Shown one piece after another: positions 6,386 through 13,727 of a stretch of 41,121 bases of DNA (within the stretch, counting starts at the first letter, position 1; each line of letters begins with the position of its first letter). The position numbers and the translations under genes were made by a program. The notes under the pieces are model-generated. The model was not told the DNA's origin, did not search any database, and saw nothing but the letters and a program-made list of their open reading frames with translations. Origin of the DNA: a virus; IMG/VR virus record IMGVR_UViG_3300007734_000687, positions 1 to 41,121 of that record; one strand, 5' to 3'.

Positions 6386-6604
6386 ATGGCTCTATACAGT
6401 ATTGAAACCGACATAGGTAAACTTCATATTAACGATCTTAGTAAACAAGATATGCAGGATATTAGTGTTATTACTCAAGATCTGATTAATCGAAAAGAAT
6501 TCGACTGTAATAAAAAAGCCCTAATTGCAGGCTTCATTTGTTGGCTTAATATTCTGATCGAGACTGAAAACACAATACGACGGCCATCGGATGGAATACA
6601 TTAA
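6386..6604 (+). CDS. Small hypothetical protein at the convergent junction
   Basis: 72 residues, no recognised family, mixed helix with a short hydrophobic patch (A-L-I-A-G-F-I-C-W-L-N-I-L-I, about 44-57) that is marginal for a membrane span. There is no Shine-Dalgarno before the ATG. Its stop overlaps the stop of the leftward spanin-like gene (6601-6604). A leftward intrinsic terminator is embedded in its coding sequence at 6512-6534. It may be expressed separately from the regulator operon upstream. Confidence 0.55.
   Translation: MALYSIETDIGKLHINDLSKQDMQDISVITQDLINRKEFDCNKKALIAGFICWLNILIETENTIRRPSDGIH
6512..6534 (-). terminator. Intrinsic terminator of the leftward late operon
   Basis: Read on the minus strand: AAGCCT pairs with GGGCTT (one T-G pair) around a 7-base loop, followed at once by a run of T. 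It lies about 70 bases past the last leftward stop codon and inside the opposing gene 6386-6604. On the plus strand the same hairpin lacks a T tract, so it should work only leftward. Confidence 0.5.
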
Positions 6605-6942
6605 TTCAAGTTCAGATCTTTAAACTTAGCTTGTGCGTCTCGAATCCAATCAAATACCTCGGAAACATCTTGATAGTGAAATCCTGATATTGAGCGTGGG
6701 CAATGAGCTTCATCTAAATCAGTACCACCATCAACAGTAATAGGATTTTCTCGAACGACTTTATAAACTGTACAGCCTTTCTGTCCTCTAATTACTTCAT
6801 ATATTTCATGAGTAGGGAAAGGTCTTAGTTGATCAGACTTACAGCCAACAAAACTACTTATTATTACGACGATCAGTGCCGTTAATAAGATCTTGCTGCC
6901 TCTGTCTACGCTCTTCAGATGATAAACTATTGTCGAGAGCAT
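6601..6942 (-). CDS. Candidate outer-membrane lipoprotein spanin (Rz1-like)
   Basis: 113 residues: basic N-terminus, hydrophobic core I-L-L-T-A-L-I-V-V-I-I-S-S, then F-V-G-C34, a plausible though not ideal lipobox (Phe at -3). The mature part would be about 80 residues with two further cysteines. It starts inside the upstream membrane protein gene and overlaps it by 89 bases in another frame, the arrangement of Rz/Rz1 spanin pairs that fuse inner and outer membranes during lysis of Gram-negative hosts. It is not proline-rich as many Rz1 proteins are, so the call is from architecture. Confidence 0.5.
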   Translation of the reverse strand: MLSTIVYHLKSVDRGSKILLTALIVVIISSFVGCKSDQLRPFPTHEIYEVIRGQKGCTVYKVVRENPITVDGGTDLDEAHCPRSISGFHYQDVSEVFDWIRDAQAKFKDLNLN

Positions 6943-7087
6943 CTTTGTACCTCTTTAAATTGTCTTCTCTAATTTTTTTCTTATCGTGGTCCGCAATTAT
7001 TTTGTTAACTTTTTCATATAAAAAACGGCCGCCTGTTTCAAGCAGCCACTTTAAAATTGGTACTAATAAAGCGATTAAGAAATTCAC
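6854..7087 (-). CDS. Candidate inner-membrane spanin (Rz-like)
   Basis: 77 residues with an N-terminal hydrophobic segment (N-F-L-I-A-L-L-V-P-I-L-K-W-L-L, 2-16) followed by a highly charged helical tail (K-K-K-I-R-E-D-N-L-K-R-Y, then S-S-E-E-R-R-Q-R-Q-Q). That is the topology of an i-spanin, although shorter than usual. The start is GTG at 7087, overlapping the upstream stop as TAGTG. The lipoprotein candidate is embedded in its 3' half. An alternative is an unrelated small membrane-anchored protein. Confidence 0.45.
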   Translation of the reverse strand: MNFLIALLVPILKWLLETGGRFLYEKVNKIIADHDKKKIREDNLKRYKDALDNSLSSEERRQRQQDLINGTDRRNNK

Positions 7088-7236
7088 TATACGTTTTTCT
7101 CAGCCCATTCTTTAAACCAGACAATAAGTTTATCATCATAAGGGTTGGCAGTATCTTTTACAAAAGCTTCTAAATATGGGATAAGTAGATCAACTAAGAT
7201 CGCTTTTATATTTACGTACTTTAAAATTTTGTCCAT
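7087..7236 (-). CDS. 49-residue amphipathic phage peptide
   Basis: The ATG at 7236 follows an AAGGAG Shine-Dalgarno. The product (M-D-K-I-L-K-Y-V-N-I-K-A-I-L-V-D-L-L, then D-T-A-N-P-Y-D-D-K-L-I-V) has an amphipathic N-terminal helix and an N-P-Y-D-D turn, the look of small proteins often seen next to holin and endolysin genes in phages. The stop overlaps the next GTG by one base (TAGTG), so it is coupled to the spanin-like pair. Function unknown. Confidence 0.65.
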   Translation of the reverse strand: MDKILKYVNIKAILVDLLIPYLEAFVKDTANPYDDKLIVWFKEWAEKNV

Positions 7237-7247
7237 TAAATACTCCT

Positions 7248-7430
7248 TTATTTAATTTTCTTTTTTTCGTTCTCTTCTGTTTTAGGCTCTTCTATCTTTG
7301 GTTTTTTTTGCTCTCTATACATAAAATCTAATTTATTGATTAAGTTTAAAGAAGTCTTTGCTGGTAATTCTGCAAGACCGTTAATCATTAAAATATATTC
7401 TTCTTCAGTTAATTCAAGTTGTACTTTCAT
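7248..7430 (-). CDS. Small conserved-type phage protein
   Basis: 60 residues: L-T-E-E-E-Y-I-L-M-I-N-G-L-A-E-L-P-A-K-T-S (residues 7-27) and a Lys/Glu-rich tail. The N-terminal pattern (L.E.E...I..GL.ELP.K.S) recalls short proteins common in siphovirus lysis regions, but I cannot name a characterised function. It lies between the single-span coiled-coil protein and the spanin-like cluster in the same leftward operon. Confidence 0.6.
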   Translation of the reverse strand: MKVQLELTEEEYILMINGLAELPAKTSLNLINKLDFMYREQKKPKIEEPKTEENEKKKIK

Positions 7431-7446
7431 TTTAAATAATCCTTTT

Positions 7447-7692
7447 TTATTTTTCTTTTGGCTCTAGTCTACCACGTATATATGAAATATCTGACCCAAT
7501 TTGCGCAAGTGAATTTCTTAAAAGTGTTACATCGGTTTCAACTTTTTCAACTCTTAATTTTAAAGCCACACCTTCTGTTACTGATACGAAATTATTTGTT
7601 ATAAAATAAACAAACACCGCTATTGTAATTCCAAAAGATAGAGTCTCAGCAAGTGTTAATTGCCACTTAAGCAAACTACCTTTTTGTTCCAT
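7447..7692 (-). CDS. Membrane-anchored coiled-coil protein, holin or lysis-accessory candidate
   Basis: 81 residues: a cytoplasmic-type N-terminus, one span (L-S-F-G-I-T-I-A-V-F-V-Y-F-I, about 18-31) and a C-terminal coiled coil (V-E-K-V-E-T-D-V-T-L-L-R-N-S-L, then I-R-G-R-L-E-P-K). One span plus coil resembles single-pass phage lysis-accessory proteins. It sits between the sugar-enzyme cassette and the small lysis genes. No direct evidence separates holin from another membrane role. Confidence 0.5.
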   Translation of the reverse strand: MEQKGSLLKWQLTLAETLSFGITIAVFVYFITNNFVSVTEGVALKLRVEKVETDVTLLRNSLAQIGSDISYIRGRLEPKEK

Positions 7693-7702
7693 TACTAAAA
7701 CC

Positions 7703-8974
7703 TCATACTATTGGCAAATGAGACATAAATAAAAAACTCATATCAATAGCATAACCGATATGCTGGACTGATATATGTTTTAAATGCTGCGTCACTTTTA
7801 ATGCTTCACTGAAGTATAAAGTTTTTAATTTCTCATCGGTATTTTTAATCGCTAACTCGCGATATATATTTATAAGTTGTAAAAAGGTTTGCAAATTATT
7901 CGGTTTAATCTTTAAAATCTCTTCGCATATTTTTAAAGCAATATCAAATTTACTAGCCCTCATGGCAAGATCAACAGCAAAGTTTAAAACTTCACTAGAG
8001 TTAGGACAACACTTAATTGCAAAATCAATATATTCTTTCTTAACAAAGTCCCATCCTTGTTTAAAAGCTTGCTTACGTTGATGTTCAAATCGTGTAATAT
8101 GAGCTAGAGGAAAATCTTGATATGTTCTAATAGCATTTTCATAATCATTTTCTTGCATAAAATCGTTAGCTTTTTTAATGTTTGCCATTCTATTTTTAAT
8201 ATCTTCAATATTTTCTTTAACTATTTCAATTCCCAATTCTGGTAATACTGAACAAAGGTATGTTGAGTCATAAATAAAATGATCTTGCTTTTCTATTTTA
8301 AAACCAGCTTTAGTAAGCATCCCTTCAAATATATTCCTAGTCCAAACATTTATATGGTTAGTGTCGTAGTAATATTCTAAATCAAATCCTGCCATTCCAA
8401 AATTAGTCATAGAATCAAACCACGTCGGTACTGAAATATAAAGTCTACCGTTTTCTGAAAGACATTTACGATAACGAAGTAATTCTTTGTCGAAGTCTAG
8501 TTGATGCTCTGCTACTTTATAGCTCATGATTAAATCATATTTTTTAGTATCATCAAACTCATCGTCTAAATTAATTTTAAATTCGTGGTAGCAAACTCTC
8601 TTAAAAGACTCGGTCAATTCAGTACCAAAAATTTCACAGCCTTTAACTACCATTCTAAACCAATTTAATACCATACCAAATGCTGCACCGATTTCTAATA
8701 TCTTTGGCTTAAGGTCTTTATCATTTTGCTCTTTAATCCAGTCTTTTAAAAAAGCCTCGTGATAGTATAATTTCTTTTGACCTGTAAAAATATTATTTGA
8801 AGTTGGCGCAGGTCTATAGTCTTTTTTATAGTGCTCTAGAATTTCAGATTTTTCTTTCCATAAAGAGGGATAAGAAACAAAGCCGCAATTTTTGCATATA
8901 GACATCTGTTTAGGTTTTAAACGATATTGGTCTACTACTTCCCAGTCGTTACTATGACAATTAATACATTCCAT
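7703..8974 (-). CDS. Zinc-ribbon SAM methyltransferase with TPR-like tail
   Basis: 423 residues in three parts. Residues 1-35 form a zinc ribbon (C3-C6, C27-C30). Residues about 88-250 are a class I SAM-dependent methyltransferase: motif I I-L-E-I-G-A-A-F-G (92-100), then the acidic motif II region G-T-E-L and the post-II segment Y-D-L-I-M-S-Y-K-V-A-E-H. Residues about 260-420 look like helical TPR-type repeats. Zinc-ribbon methyltransferases of this layout often act on nucleotide-linked sugars. It starts on the stop of the DAHP-synthase-like gene (TAATG), so it likely works in the same sugar cassette; the substrate is unknown. Confidence 0.7.
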   Translation of the reverse strand: MECINCHSNDWEVVDQYRLKPKQMSICKNCGFVSYPSLWKEKSEILEHYKKDYRPAPTSNNIFTGQKKLYYHEAFLKDWIKEQNDKDLKPKILEIGAAFGMVLNWFRMVVKGCEIFGTELTESFKRVCYHEFKINLDDEFDDTKKYDLIMSYKVAEHQLDFDKELLRYRKCLSENGRLYISVPTWFDSMTNFGMAGFDLEYYYDTNHINVWTRNIFEGMLTKAGFKIEKQDHFIYDSTYLCSVLPELGIEIVKENIEDIKNRMANIKKANDFMQENDYENAIRTYQDFPLAHITRFEHQRKQAFKQGWDFVKKEYIDFAIKCCPNSSEVLNFAVDLAMRASKFDIALKICEEILKIKPNNLQTFLQLINIYRELAIKNTDEKLKTLYFSEALKVTQHLKHISVQHIGYAIDMSFLFMSHLPIV

Positions 8975-9795
8975 TATTCCAAAGCCTTTCGTATTTTATT
9001 TATTTTTTTCATCGTAGATTTAAATTGCTCAAAACTTAATGCTTGATCTTTGTCTGATAAACTATTGTCTGGATCGTTATGAAATTCGATTAGAACACCA
9101 TCGGCTCCAGCGGCAACACCTGCACAGTTCATAGACTCTACTAAATCACTTCTACCGGTGCCATGACTAGCATCGCAAATAATTGGTATATTAGTAATCA
9201 ATTTAACTGCCGGAATAATACTAACTGAAAGATCCCATCTAGTATGATCTAGGAAACTAGAGCTACCTCGCTCTATTAATACGACGTTAGCTTTTTTATT
9301 TCTAAGTAAGTATTCAGCAGAGCCAAGCCATTCGTCGATTGTAGAGCCTTGGTTACGCTTTAAAAAGACAGTACGTTTTAAAATAGATAGACGATCTAGT
9401 AGTGAGTAATTCTGCATTTGTCTTGAACCGACTTGAAAGCAAGTAGAGTATTTCATAATCAAATCTAAAGAGGGTTGAGTATAGTCTAAGACTTCTATTA
9501 TATTTTCTAAGTCATATTTTTGAGCGGCTTCATAATAATTACCGAGCAAAGAGTCATCAATAAAACCAAAATTCTTTGATGGATAAGTACCTGCACGAAA
9601 GACACCGCCACGTAAATGCGTAGCTCCTTCACTAGCTGCTATATTTGCTATTTCAAAAATTTGTTCTTTAGACTCCACAGAGCAAGGCCCAGCGATAACT
9701 ATAAATTTCTTTTCAGGCGGTTTATAATTTATAACATTCATATAACTAGGAGTTGGCCCCCATTGCCTTTGAAATTTAAATTCATCTCTATTCAT
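8974..9795 (-). CDS. DAHP-synthase-fold (class I beta) enzyme with altered sugar-phosphate motif
   Basis: 273 residues, full length for the TIM-barrel core of type I-beta 3-deoxy-7-phosphoheptulonate synthases. Metal ligands are present: Cys38 (G-P-C-S-V-E-S), His211 (D-A-S-H-G-T-G-R), Glu237 (L-I-E-F-H) and Asp248 (S-D-K-D-Q). Residues that hold phosphoenolpyruvate in the family are also kept: Arg62 (L-R-G-G), Arg125, Lys146, Arg176. The erythrose-4-phosphate motif K-P-R-T/S reads R-A-G-T (67-70), so the aldehyde substrate may differ. The enzyme would condense PEP with a sugar to a 3-deoxy-ulosonate. It is surrounded by methyltransferase, cytidylyltransferase-GT2 and radical SAM genes, not aromatic amino acid genes. 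Confidence 0.85.
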   Translation of the reverse strand: MNRDEFKFQRQWGPTPSYMNVINYKPPEKKFIVIAGPCSVESKEQIFEIANIAASEGATHLRGGVFRAGTYPSKNFGFIDDSLLGNYYEAAQKYDLENIIEVLDYTQPSLDLIMKYSTCFQVGSRQMQNYSLLDRLSILKRTVFLKRNQGSTIDEWLGSAEYLLRNKKANVVLIERGSSSFLDHTRWDLSVSIIPAVKLITNIPIICDASHGTGRSDLVESMNCAGVAAGADGVLIEFHNDPDNSLSDKDQALSFEQFKSTMKKINKIRKALE

Positions 9796-9802
9796 TTTTC
9801 CT

Positions 9803-10162
9803 CTAATATGATTTTTTTCTTAGATATGCTTCAAACTCTGCTTCTAATTTTTTCTTATCGTTTTTAAATTTGCTAAATTGTTTAGCAATAAGAGGATCGT
9901 TACAAGGATTATTTACTTTAATCTTAAGAATATTTTTTGCTGTTTTTTCAAGCGAATGGATAAGCCGAAAATACCATATATTAATTTCTTCAGTATTTAA
10001 TTTCTTTTTTGATAACTCGGACATGCCCAACTGAAGTCTATATCTAGTTCTTACTAACTCTTCGATATTTAATTTACTCATTTGTAAAGTTAAGTAATTA
10101 TTCCATCGCTTAGTATCACCGCTTGCATAGAGCTGCATTAAATCAATAGAATCATATTTCAT
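9803..10162 (-). CDS. Hypothetical helical protein in the sugar cassette
   Basis: 119 residues, basic and helical, with a Tyr/Arg-rich middle (L-V-R-T-R-Y-R-L-Q-L-G) and a coiled-coil-like C-terminus (K-K-K-L-E-A-E-F-E-A-Y-L-R-K-K). No catalytic motif or membrane segment is visible. It overlaps the 3' end of the cytidylyltransferase-GT2 gene by 11 bases and precedes the DAHP-synthase-like gene by 7 bases, so it is co-translated with them. It could be an adaptor or assembly factor; this is guesswork. Confidence 0.6.
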   Translation of the reverse strand: MKYDSIDLMQLYASGDTKRWNNYLTLQMSKLNIEELVRTRYRLQLGMSELSKKKLNTEEINIWYFRLIHSLEKTAKNILKIKVNNPCNDPLIAKQFSKFKNDKKKLEAEFEAYLRKKSY

Positions 10163-11453
10163 TTAAAATATTCTTTCTGATCTCTTCTCTTTTTTCAAGA
10201 TTATTCTTGCTTAGGCTAAGTGGATGCTGTCGATAAAAGAAAATTGGTTCTTCATAATAACCAACTTTAAGTTTATCATATGCTCTTAAGAATAAATCTA
10301 AGCCCTCAAAACCCCTTAAACCATCTGTAAACTTCAAAAAGTTTAAAGCTTTTTTATAGAATAATGCTCCACCTACATGATGAGAAACCATACCTGATTG
10401 AATCTTATCTAAATCACCAAAGAAATTTGAAGGATAAACAACTTCTGAATTTGTCTCATCCATAAAAGACTTTACTTTTTTAATCGCATAATTGCTTGTA
10501 AACATATCATCGGCATCAAGCCGAATAATATACTTACCCTCTGATTTATTTAAAGCAATATTTGATGAACTCGCTAGACCTAAATTTTCAGAATTTCTAA
10601 TTACTTTAATGAAAGAATATTGAAGAGCGTAGTCAGTAATTATTTTAAAAGTACTATCGCTTGAAAAATCATCGACTATTATATATTCAAAATCAATGTC
10701 CTTTTGATTTATAATACTCTTAATACACTCTTCTATATATTTTTCACCATTATATACGCAGGTATAAATAGTGATTTCTGGTAGCTTATTAATTACTTTT
10801 AAATAACGACTATTATTTATATACTCGACGATGGCTTTTAATCCTACGTCATTACCAAGCTGCGAGAAGAGATATTCGAAGAGAGTTAGATCTTTAGTAT
10901 AGTCGATAAGAAATCTTAAATTAGATTTTGAAGTAATAATAGGAGTATAATTAAATTGATTAACAGCGACTAATTTAATTGCATAACTTATAAATTCAAC
11001 TTCTCTAAAACGTCTTTTTGCTAAAGTTAAAGCGCGATCTGATATTATTTCAAAACCACACCCATCAATAAATTTAGTACTATATAAATAATCTATAATG
11101 ATTTTTTCTTCGACTAATTTAATGGCATTAAGTAATTCATCTGGATCAATTAAAATCTTGTCGTGAGTTATTCTTACGACATAGTCTAGGTTATTTTCAT
11201 TTGCACATTCTTCCATTCGCGCAAGTGGATCGTTATCATATTTTGAAGGGTGGAGTCTTACGTTTTGAAATTTAGTAAGATAAGAATAATCATTAAATTG
11301 CTCTCTAGGGAATGCTAAATATATTGGCAAATTAACTTTAGATATTCTATTTATTAAATGTTCGATTAAAGGAATACCATTGATTTTCTTAAAAACTTTT
11401 CGAGGTATTCTTTCGGAATTTGTCCTCGTACAAATAACTATACCTATTTTCAT
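10152..11453 (-). CDS. Cytidylyltransferase fused to a GT2 glycosyltransferase
   Basis: 433 residues, two enzymes in one chain. Residues 1-220 resemble the SpsF/CMP-sugar synthetase family (CTP_transf_3): R10-T-N-S-E-R-I-P-R-K near the start is the nucleotide-binding loop, and D-P-L-A-R-M (75-80) with Y-V-V-R-I-T-H-D (91-98) follow the SpsF pattern. Residues about 226-420 are a GT-A family 2 glycosyltransferase: I-Y-T-C-V-Y-N-G, V-D-D-F-S-S-D (260-266), and the DXD-type R-L-D-A-D-D (311-316). The first half would activate a sugar acid with CTP and the second transfer a sugar. The fusion argues that the two steps are consecutive. Confidence 0.8.
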   Translation of the reverse strand: MKIGIVICTRTNSERIPRKVFKKINGIPLIEHLINRISKVNLPIYLAFPREQFNDYSYLTKFQNVRLHPSKYDNDPLARMEECANENNLDYVVRITHDKILIDPDELLNAIKLVEEKIIIDYLYSTKFIDGCGFEIISDRALTLAKRRFREVEFISYAIKLVAVNQFNYTPIITSKSNLRFLIDYTKDLTLFEYLFSQLGNDVGLKAIVEYINNSRYLKVINKLPEITIYTCVYNGEKYIEECIKSIINQKDIDFEYIIVDDFSSDSTFKIITDYALQYSFIKVIRNSENLGLASSSNIALNKSEGKYIIRLDADDMFTSNYAIKKVKSFMDETNSEVVYPSNFFGDLDKIQSGMVSHHVGGALFYKKALNFLKFTDGLRGFEGLDLFLRAYDKLKVGYYEEPIFFYRQHPLSLSKNNLEKREEIRKNILNEI

Positions 11454-11465
11454 TTACTACTCTTT

Positions 11466-12416
11466 CTAACTATCAATGCTTGGTTTAAATCCACTATAAG
11501 ACTCATAGCTAGAACACGATTTGCAAGGATCTTTGTCAAATGCTTTTTTGCTTAAAAGATCAGATCTTAATTTTTTTGCTTTGTCTGAATTGAAAATATC
11601 ATAAATTGATTCGGTATTAGTGTTACCTAAATAATGCTGACCTTTAATATCAGGACAGCATGCACCTACTTTACCGTCGTGATGAATGATAAGTCTCGCG
11701 TGCGCCTGTATACAAGACTGTCTTTCTTCTGATCTATTACGATGCTCTAGCTCTGATAAGTCTTTGTCTACACGACCTATCACCATATCTCGAATAGAAA
11801 TTAAAGCTGTTGGCCACCGTCTTTTAATTTCGCTTTCAAGATCCTCATCTTTATTTAAAAGTGTTCTTACTGCCTGAATAACGATCTTAGTTTCGCTTCT
11901 AATTCTAGATTTATGATTATAAAATAAGTCTATATTTTCAGAAACTAAATCGAAATTTGCACCTGTTCTTTGTTTGTTAAATACTTCTGGAATAAATGAA
12001 TCAAAAGATACTTTAACTTTAGTAAGATTCGATAGGCCTTCGAAAATAGACTCTCGCCTGGAAGGATGAAAAAAGAAATTAGAGTTTGCGAGACGATCTA
12101 TAAAAGTTGAATTATAAGAAAGATTTTTACAGTGTTTAGTAATTAAAGAATAGTTAGGGTTAAGAGTACTTTCGCCTCTGTAATTAAATTTTATTGAATG
12201 CACGTTTAAAATTGCTGCCTGATCTATTATTGACTTTGCTAAATCCAAAGACATAAAACCTTTTTTAAAAGGCAATGTCGATTGATCTGAATGATAGCAG
12301 TAAGAGCATTGTAAACTGCAAGCCGATGATAGCTCTAAACTTATATCGACTGGTACTTTTAAATCTAAAGTCTGTGCATTTAAATATTTGTAGCGATATA
12401 GTTCATAGTTATTCAT
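11466..12416 (-). CDS. Radical SAM enzyme with SPASM-type C-terminus
   Basis: 316 residues. The radical SAM 4Fe-4S motif is C33-X3-C37-X2-C40 followed by Y-H-S-D. A later G-E-S-T-L-N-P (81-87) corresponds to the SAM-binding GE region. The C-terminal cysteines C235, C253-C254, C298 and C301, with H-H-D-G-K-V-G-A-C-C, fit an auxiliary-cluster SPASM/twitch domain. Such enzymes modify sugars, peptides or small molecules by radical chemistry. It lies between a fibre gene and the cytidylyltransferase-GT2 gene in one operon; the start overlaps the fibre stop (TAATG). The substrate could be a nucleotide sugar or a virion peptide. Confidence 0.8.
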   Translation of the reverse strand: MNNYELYRYKYLNAQTLDLKVPVDISLELSSACSLQCSYCYHSDQSTLPFKKGFMSLDLAKSIIDQAAILNVHSIKFNYRGESTLNPNYSLITKHCKNLSYNSTFIDRLANSNFFFHPSRRESIFEGLSNLTKVKVSFDSFIPEVFNKQRTGANFDLVSENIDLFYNHKSRIRSETKIVIQAVRTLLNKDEDLESEIKRRWPTALISIRDMVIGRVDKDLSELEHRNRSEERQSCIQAHARLIIHHDGKVGACCPDIKGQHYLGNTNTESIYDIFNSDKAKKLRSDLLSKKAFDKDPCKSCSSYESYSGFKPSIDS

Positions 12417-13372
12417 TAATTTAAAATTTCTCTTGCTGAAAAATAAATATCACCTAATGAAAGAGAAGCTGTTGTTGTTACTCCGCCATTAGTATATCTT
12501 GTATAGGCAAGACTAAAATTATATGTTCCCGCAACTTGAGCAGAATAAAATTTATAACCACAGCCTACAGTAAAATTAAATGCTCCAGATGTTGGAGCTT
12601 TTATAATAGATTCGGTATAGTCTAAATCAACGCCATTTAATGTAAAAATAATACGACCATATTGATCTTTATTCGCACTAGAATTACTATCTACTAATAT
12701 AAGACCTCTTGCTGCTAAACATACTTCAATTGGATTGCCAAGTGTCGTAATTGTAATTGTTGTGCTAGCAATTTGTGTGCTTGATGTAGTACATCCTAGA
12801 TTATTAATACTTGAATAGCGTTGTGCAATGCCTCCTGCTGAGGCTACGCTAGAAACTGAGATAGGTGTAAATCTTTGGAATAAAATAGATTTTAATTCTG
12901 TAGAACTAACTGAAGTTGTAGTAATGCCTCCAACAACTGTATTGAAAATTGTATTCGCATAAACGCCACCTACTTTAAGTGAACTTATAGTAGTACCGTT
13001 TATTATATGATCGAAATAACCTGTAGTCGTAGGGATACTAAAAGAACACTTATCAAGTCCAAATCTATATCTTTCGACTGAATCAATATCTAAAACTAAA
13101 GCTTTATTTGATGCAGAAGTATCACCTCGTAGTAACAACTGAGCCGCTGTAGTAGTAGAACCTCTAAAGTCTATATCTCTACAATAAATAGAGCGCCATC
13201 TATATTCGCTAGAGCCAAGATCGTAAGACAAATTATTTGCAGTTATAGTGAGTGGCTCTATAGGTACTATATGACCACGATAGTTCGAGAAGTTTGTGTT
13301 AACGTAGCTTGCTCTCGCTTTAGTATTTGCTGCGAAAGTATAATAACTTGTAATCGTCGCTGTAGCTGGCAT
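12416..13372 (-). CDS. Tail fibre / receptor-binding structural protein
   Basis: 318 residues, Ser/Thr/Asn-rich and beta-structured. The N-terminus (Y-T-F-A-A-N-T-K-A, then V-N-T-N-F-S-N, then D-L-G-S-S-E-Y-R-W-R-S-I-Y) is the familiar phage fibre pattern of a virion-attachment head followed by a D-L-G-S...W..I-Y unit. The C-terminal half (about 200-318) is a distinct beta domain that ends the distal fibre. The first residues resemble the fibre at 14303, suggesting a shared attachment site. It lies directly upstream of the sugar-enzyme cassette. Confidence 0.7.
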   Translation of the reverse strand: MPATATITSYYTFAANTKARASYVNTNFSNYRGHIVPIEPLTITANNLSYDLGSSEYRWRSIYCRDIDFRGSTTTAAQLLLRGDTSASNKALVLDIDSVERYRFGLDKCSFSIPTTTGYFDHIINGTTISSLKVGGVYANTIFNTVVGGITTTSVSSTELKSILFQRFTPISVSSVASAGGIAQRYSSINNLGCTTSSTQIASTTITITTLGNPIEVCLAARGLILVDSNSSANKDQYGRIIFTLNGVDLDYTESIIKAPTSGAFNFTVGCGYKFYSAQVAGTYNFSLAYTRYTNGGVTTTASLSLGDIYFSAREILN

Positions 13373-13381
13373 TTTTAATCC

Positions 13382-13724
13382 TTACTTGTTTTCAAGTTTA
13401 TCAACTTTACTAGATAGTTCTTTAATTGCTGCAATTATTAGCGGAATAACATCTGTATATCCTAATCCTAAAGTCTTATCTTTATCAGTATTAACCTCAA
13501 TTGCTTCTGGTAATACTTTTTGTACATCTTGGGCAATAAGCATAACTCTTCTCTTATCTTTATCATCGTATTTATAACGTCCGATAACAGTGCGAAGAGT
13601 ATTTAGTTTTTTAAGTCCATCCTCTATCGGCTCTATAATAATTTTTCTTCTCTCATCTGAAGTCGTAACCCATACTATCCATAAGTTCTTGAAGTACTTT
13701 TGACTTTATATCATTTACGTTCAT
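13382..13724 (-). pseudogene. S74/endosialidase-type chaperone domain ORF without an in-frame start (frameshift)
   Basis: Two frames are needed. ATG at 13724 (after the upstream fibre gene) opens a 23-residue frame ending at TGA 13653-13655. The frame +1 to it, open from 13705 to the TAA at 13382, encodes a peptidase S74 intramolecular chaperone domain: T-T-S-D-E-R-R-K-I-I-I, then M-L-I-A-Q-D-V-Q-K-V-L-P-E-A, then I-I-A-A-I-K-E-L. That frame has no ATG, GTG or TTG before the domain. Either one base has been gained or lost, or a +1 shift joins the halves. S74 domains trimerise fibres and then cleave themselves off; the fibre at 14303 carries its own copy. Confidence 0.65.
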
Positions 13725-13727
13725 AAA

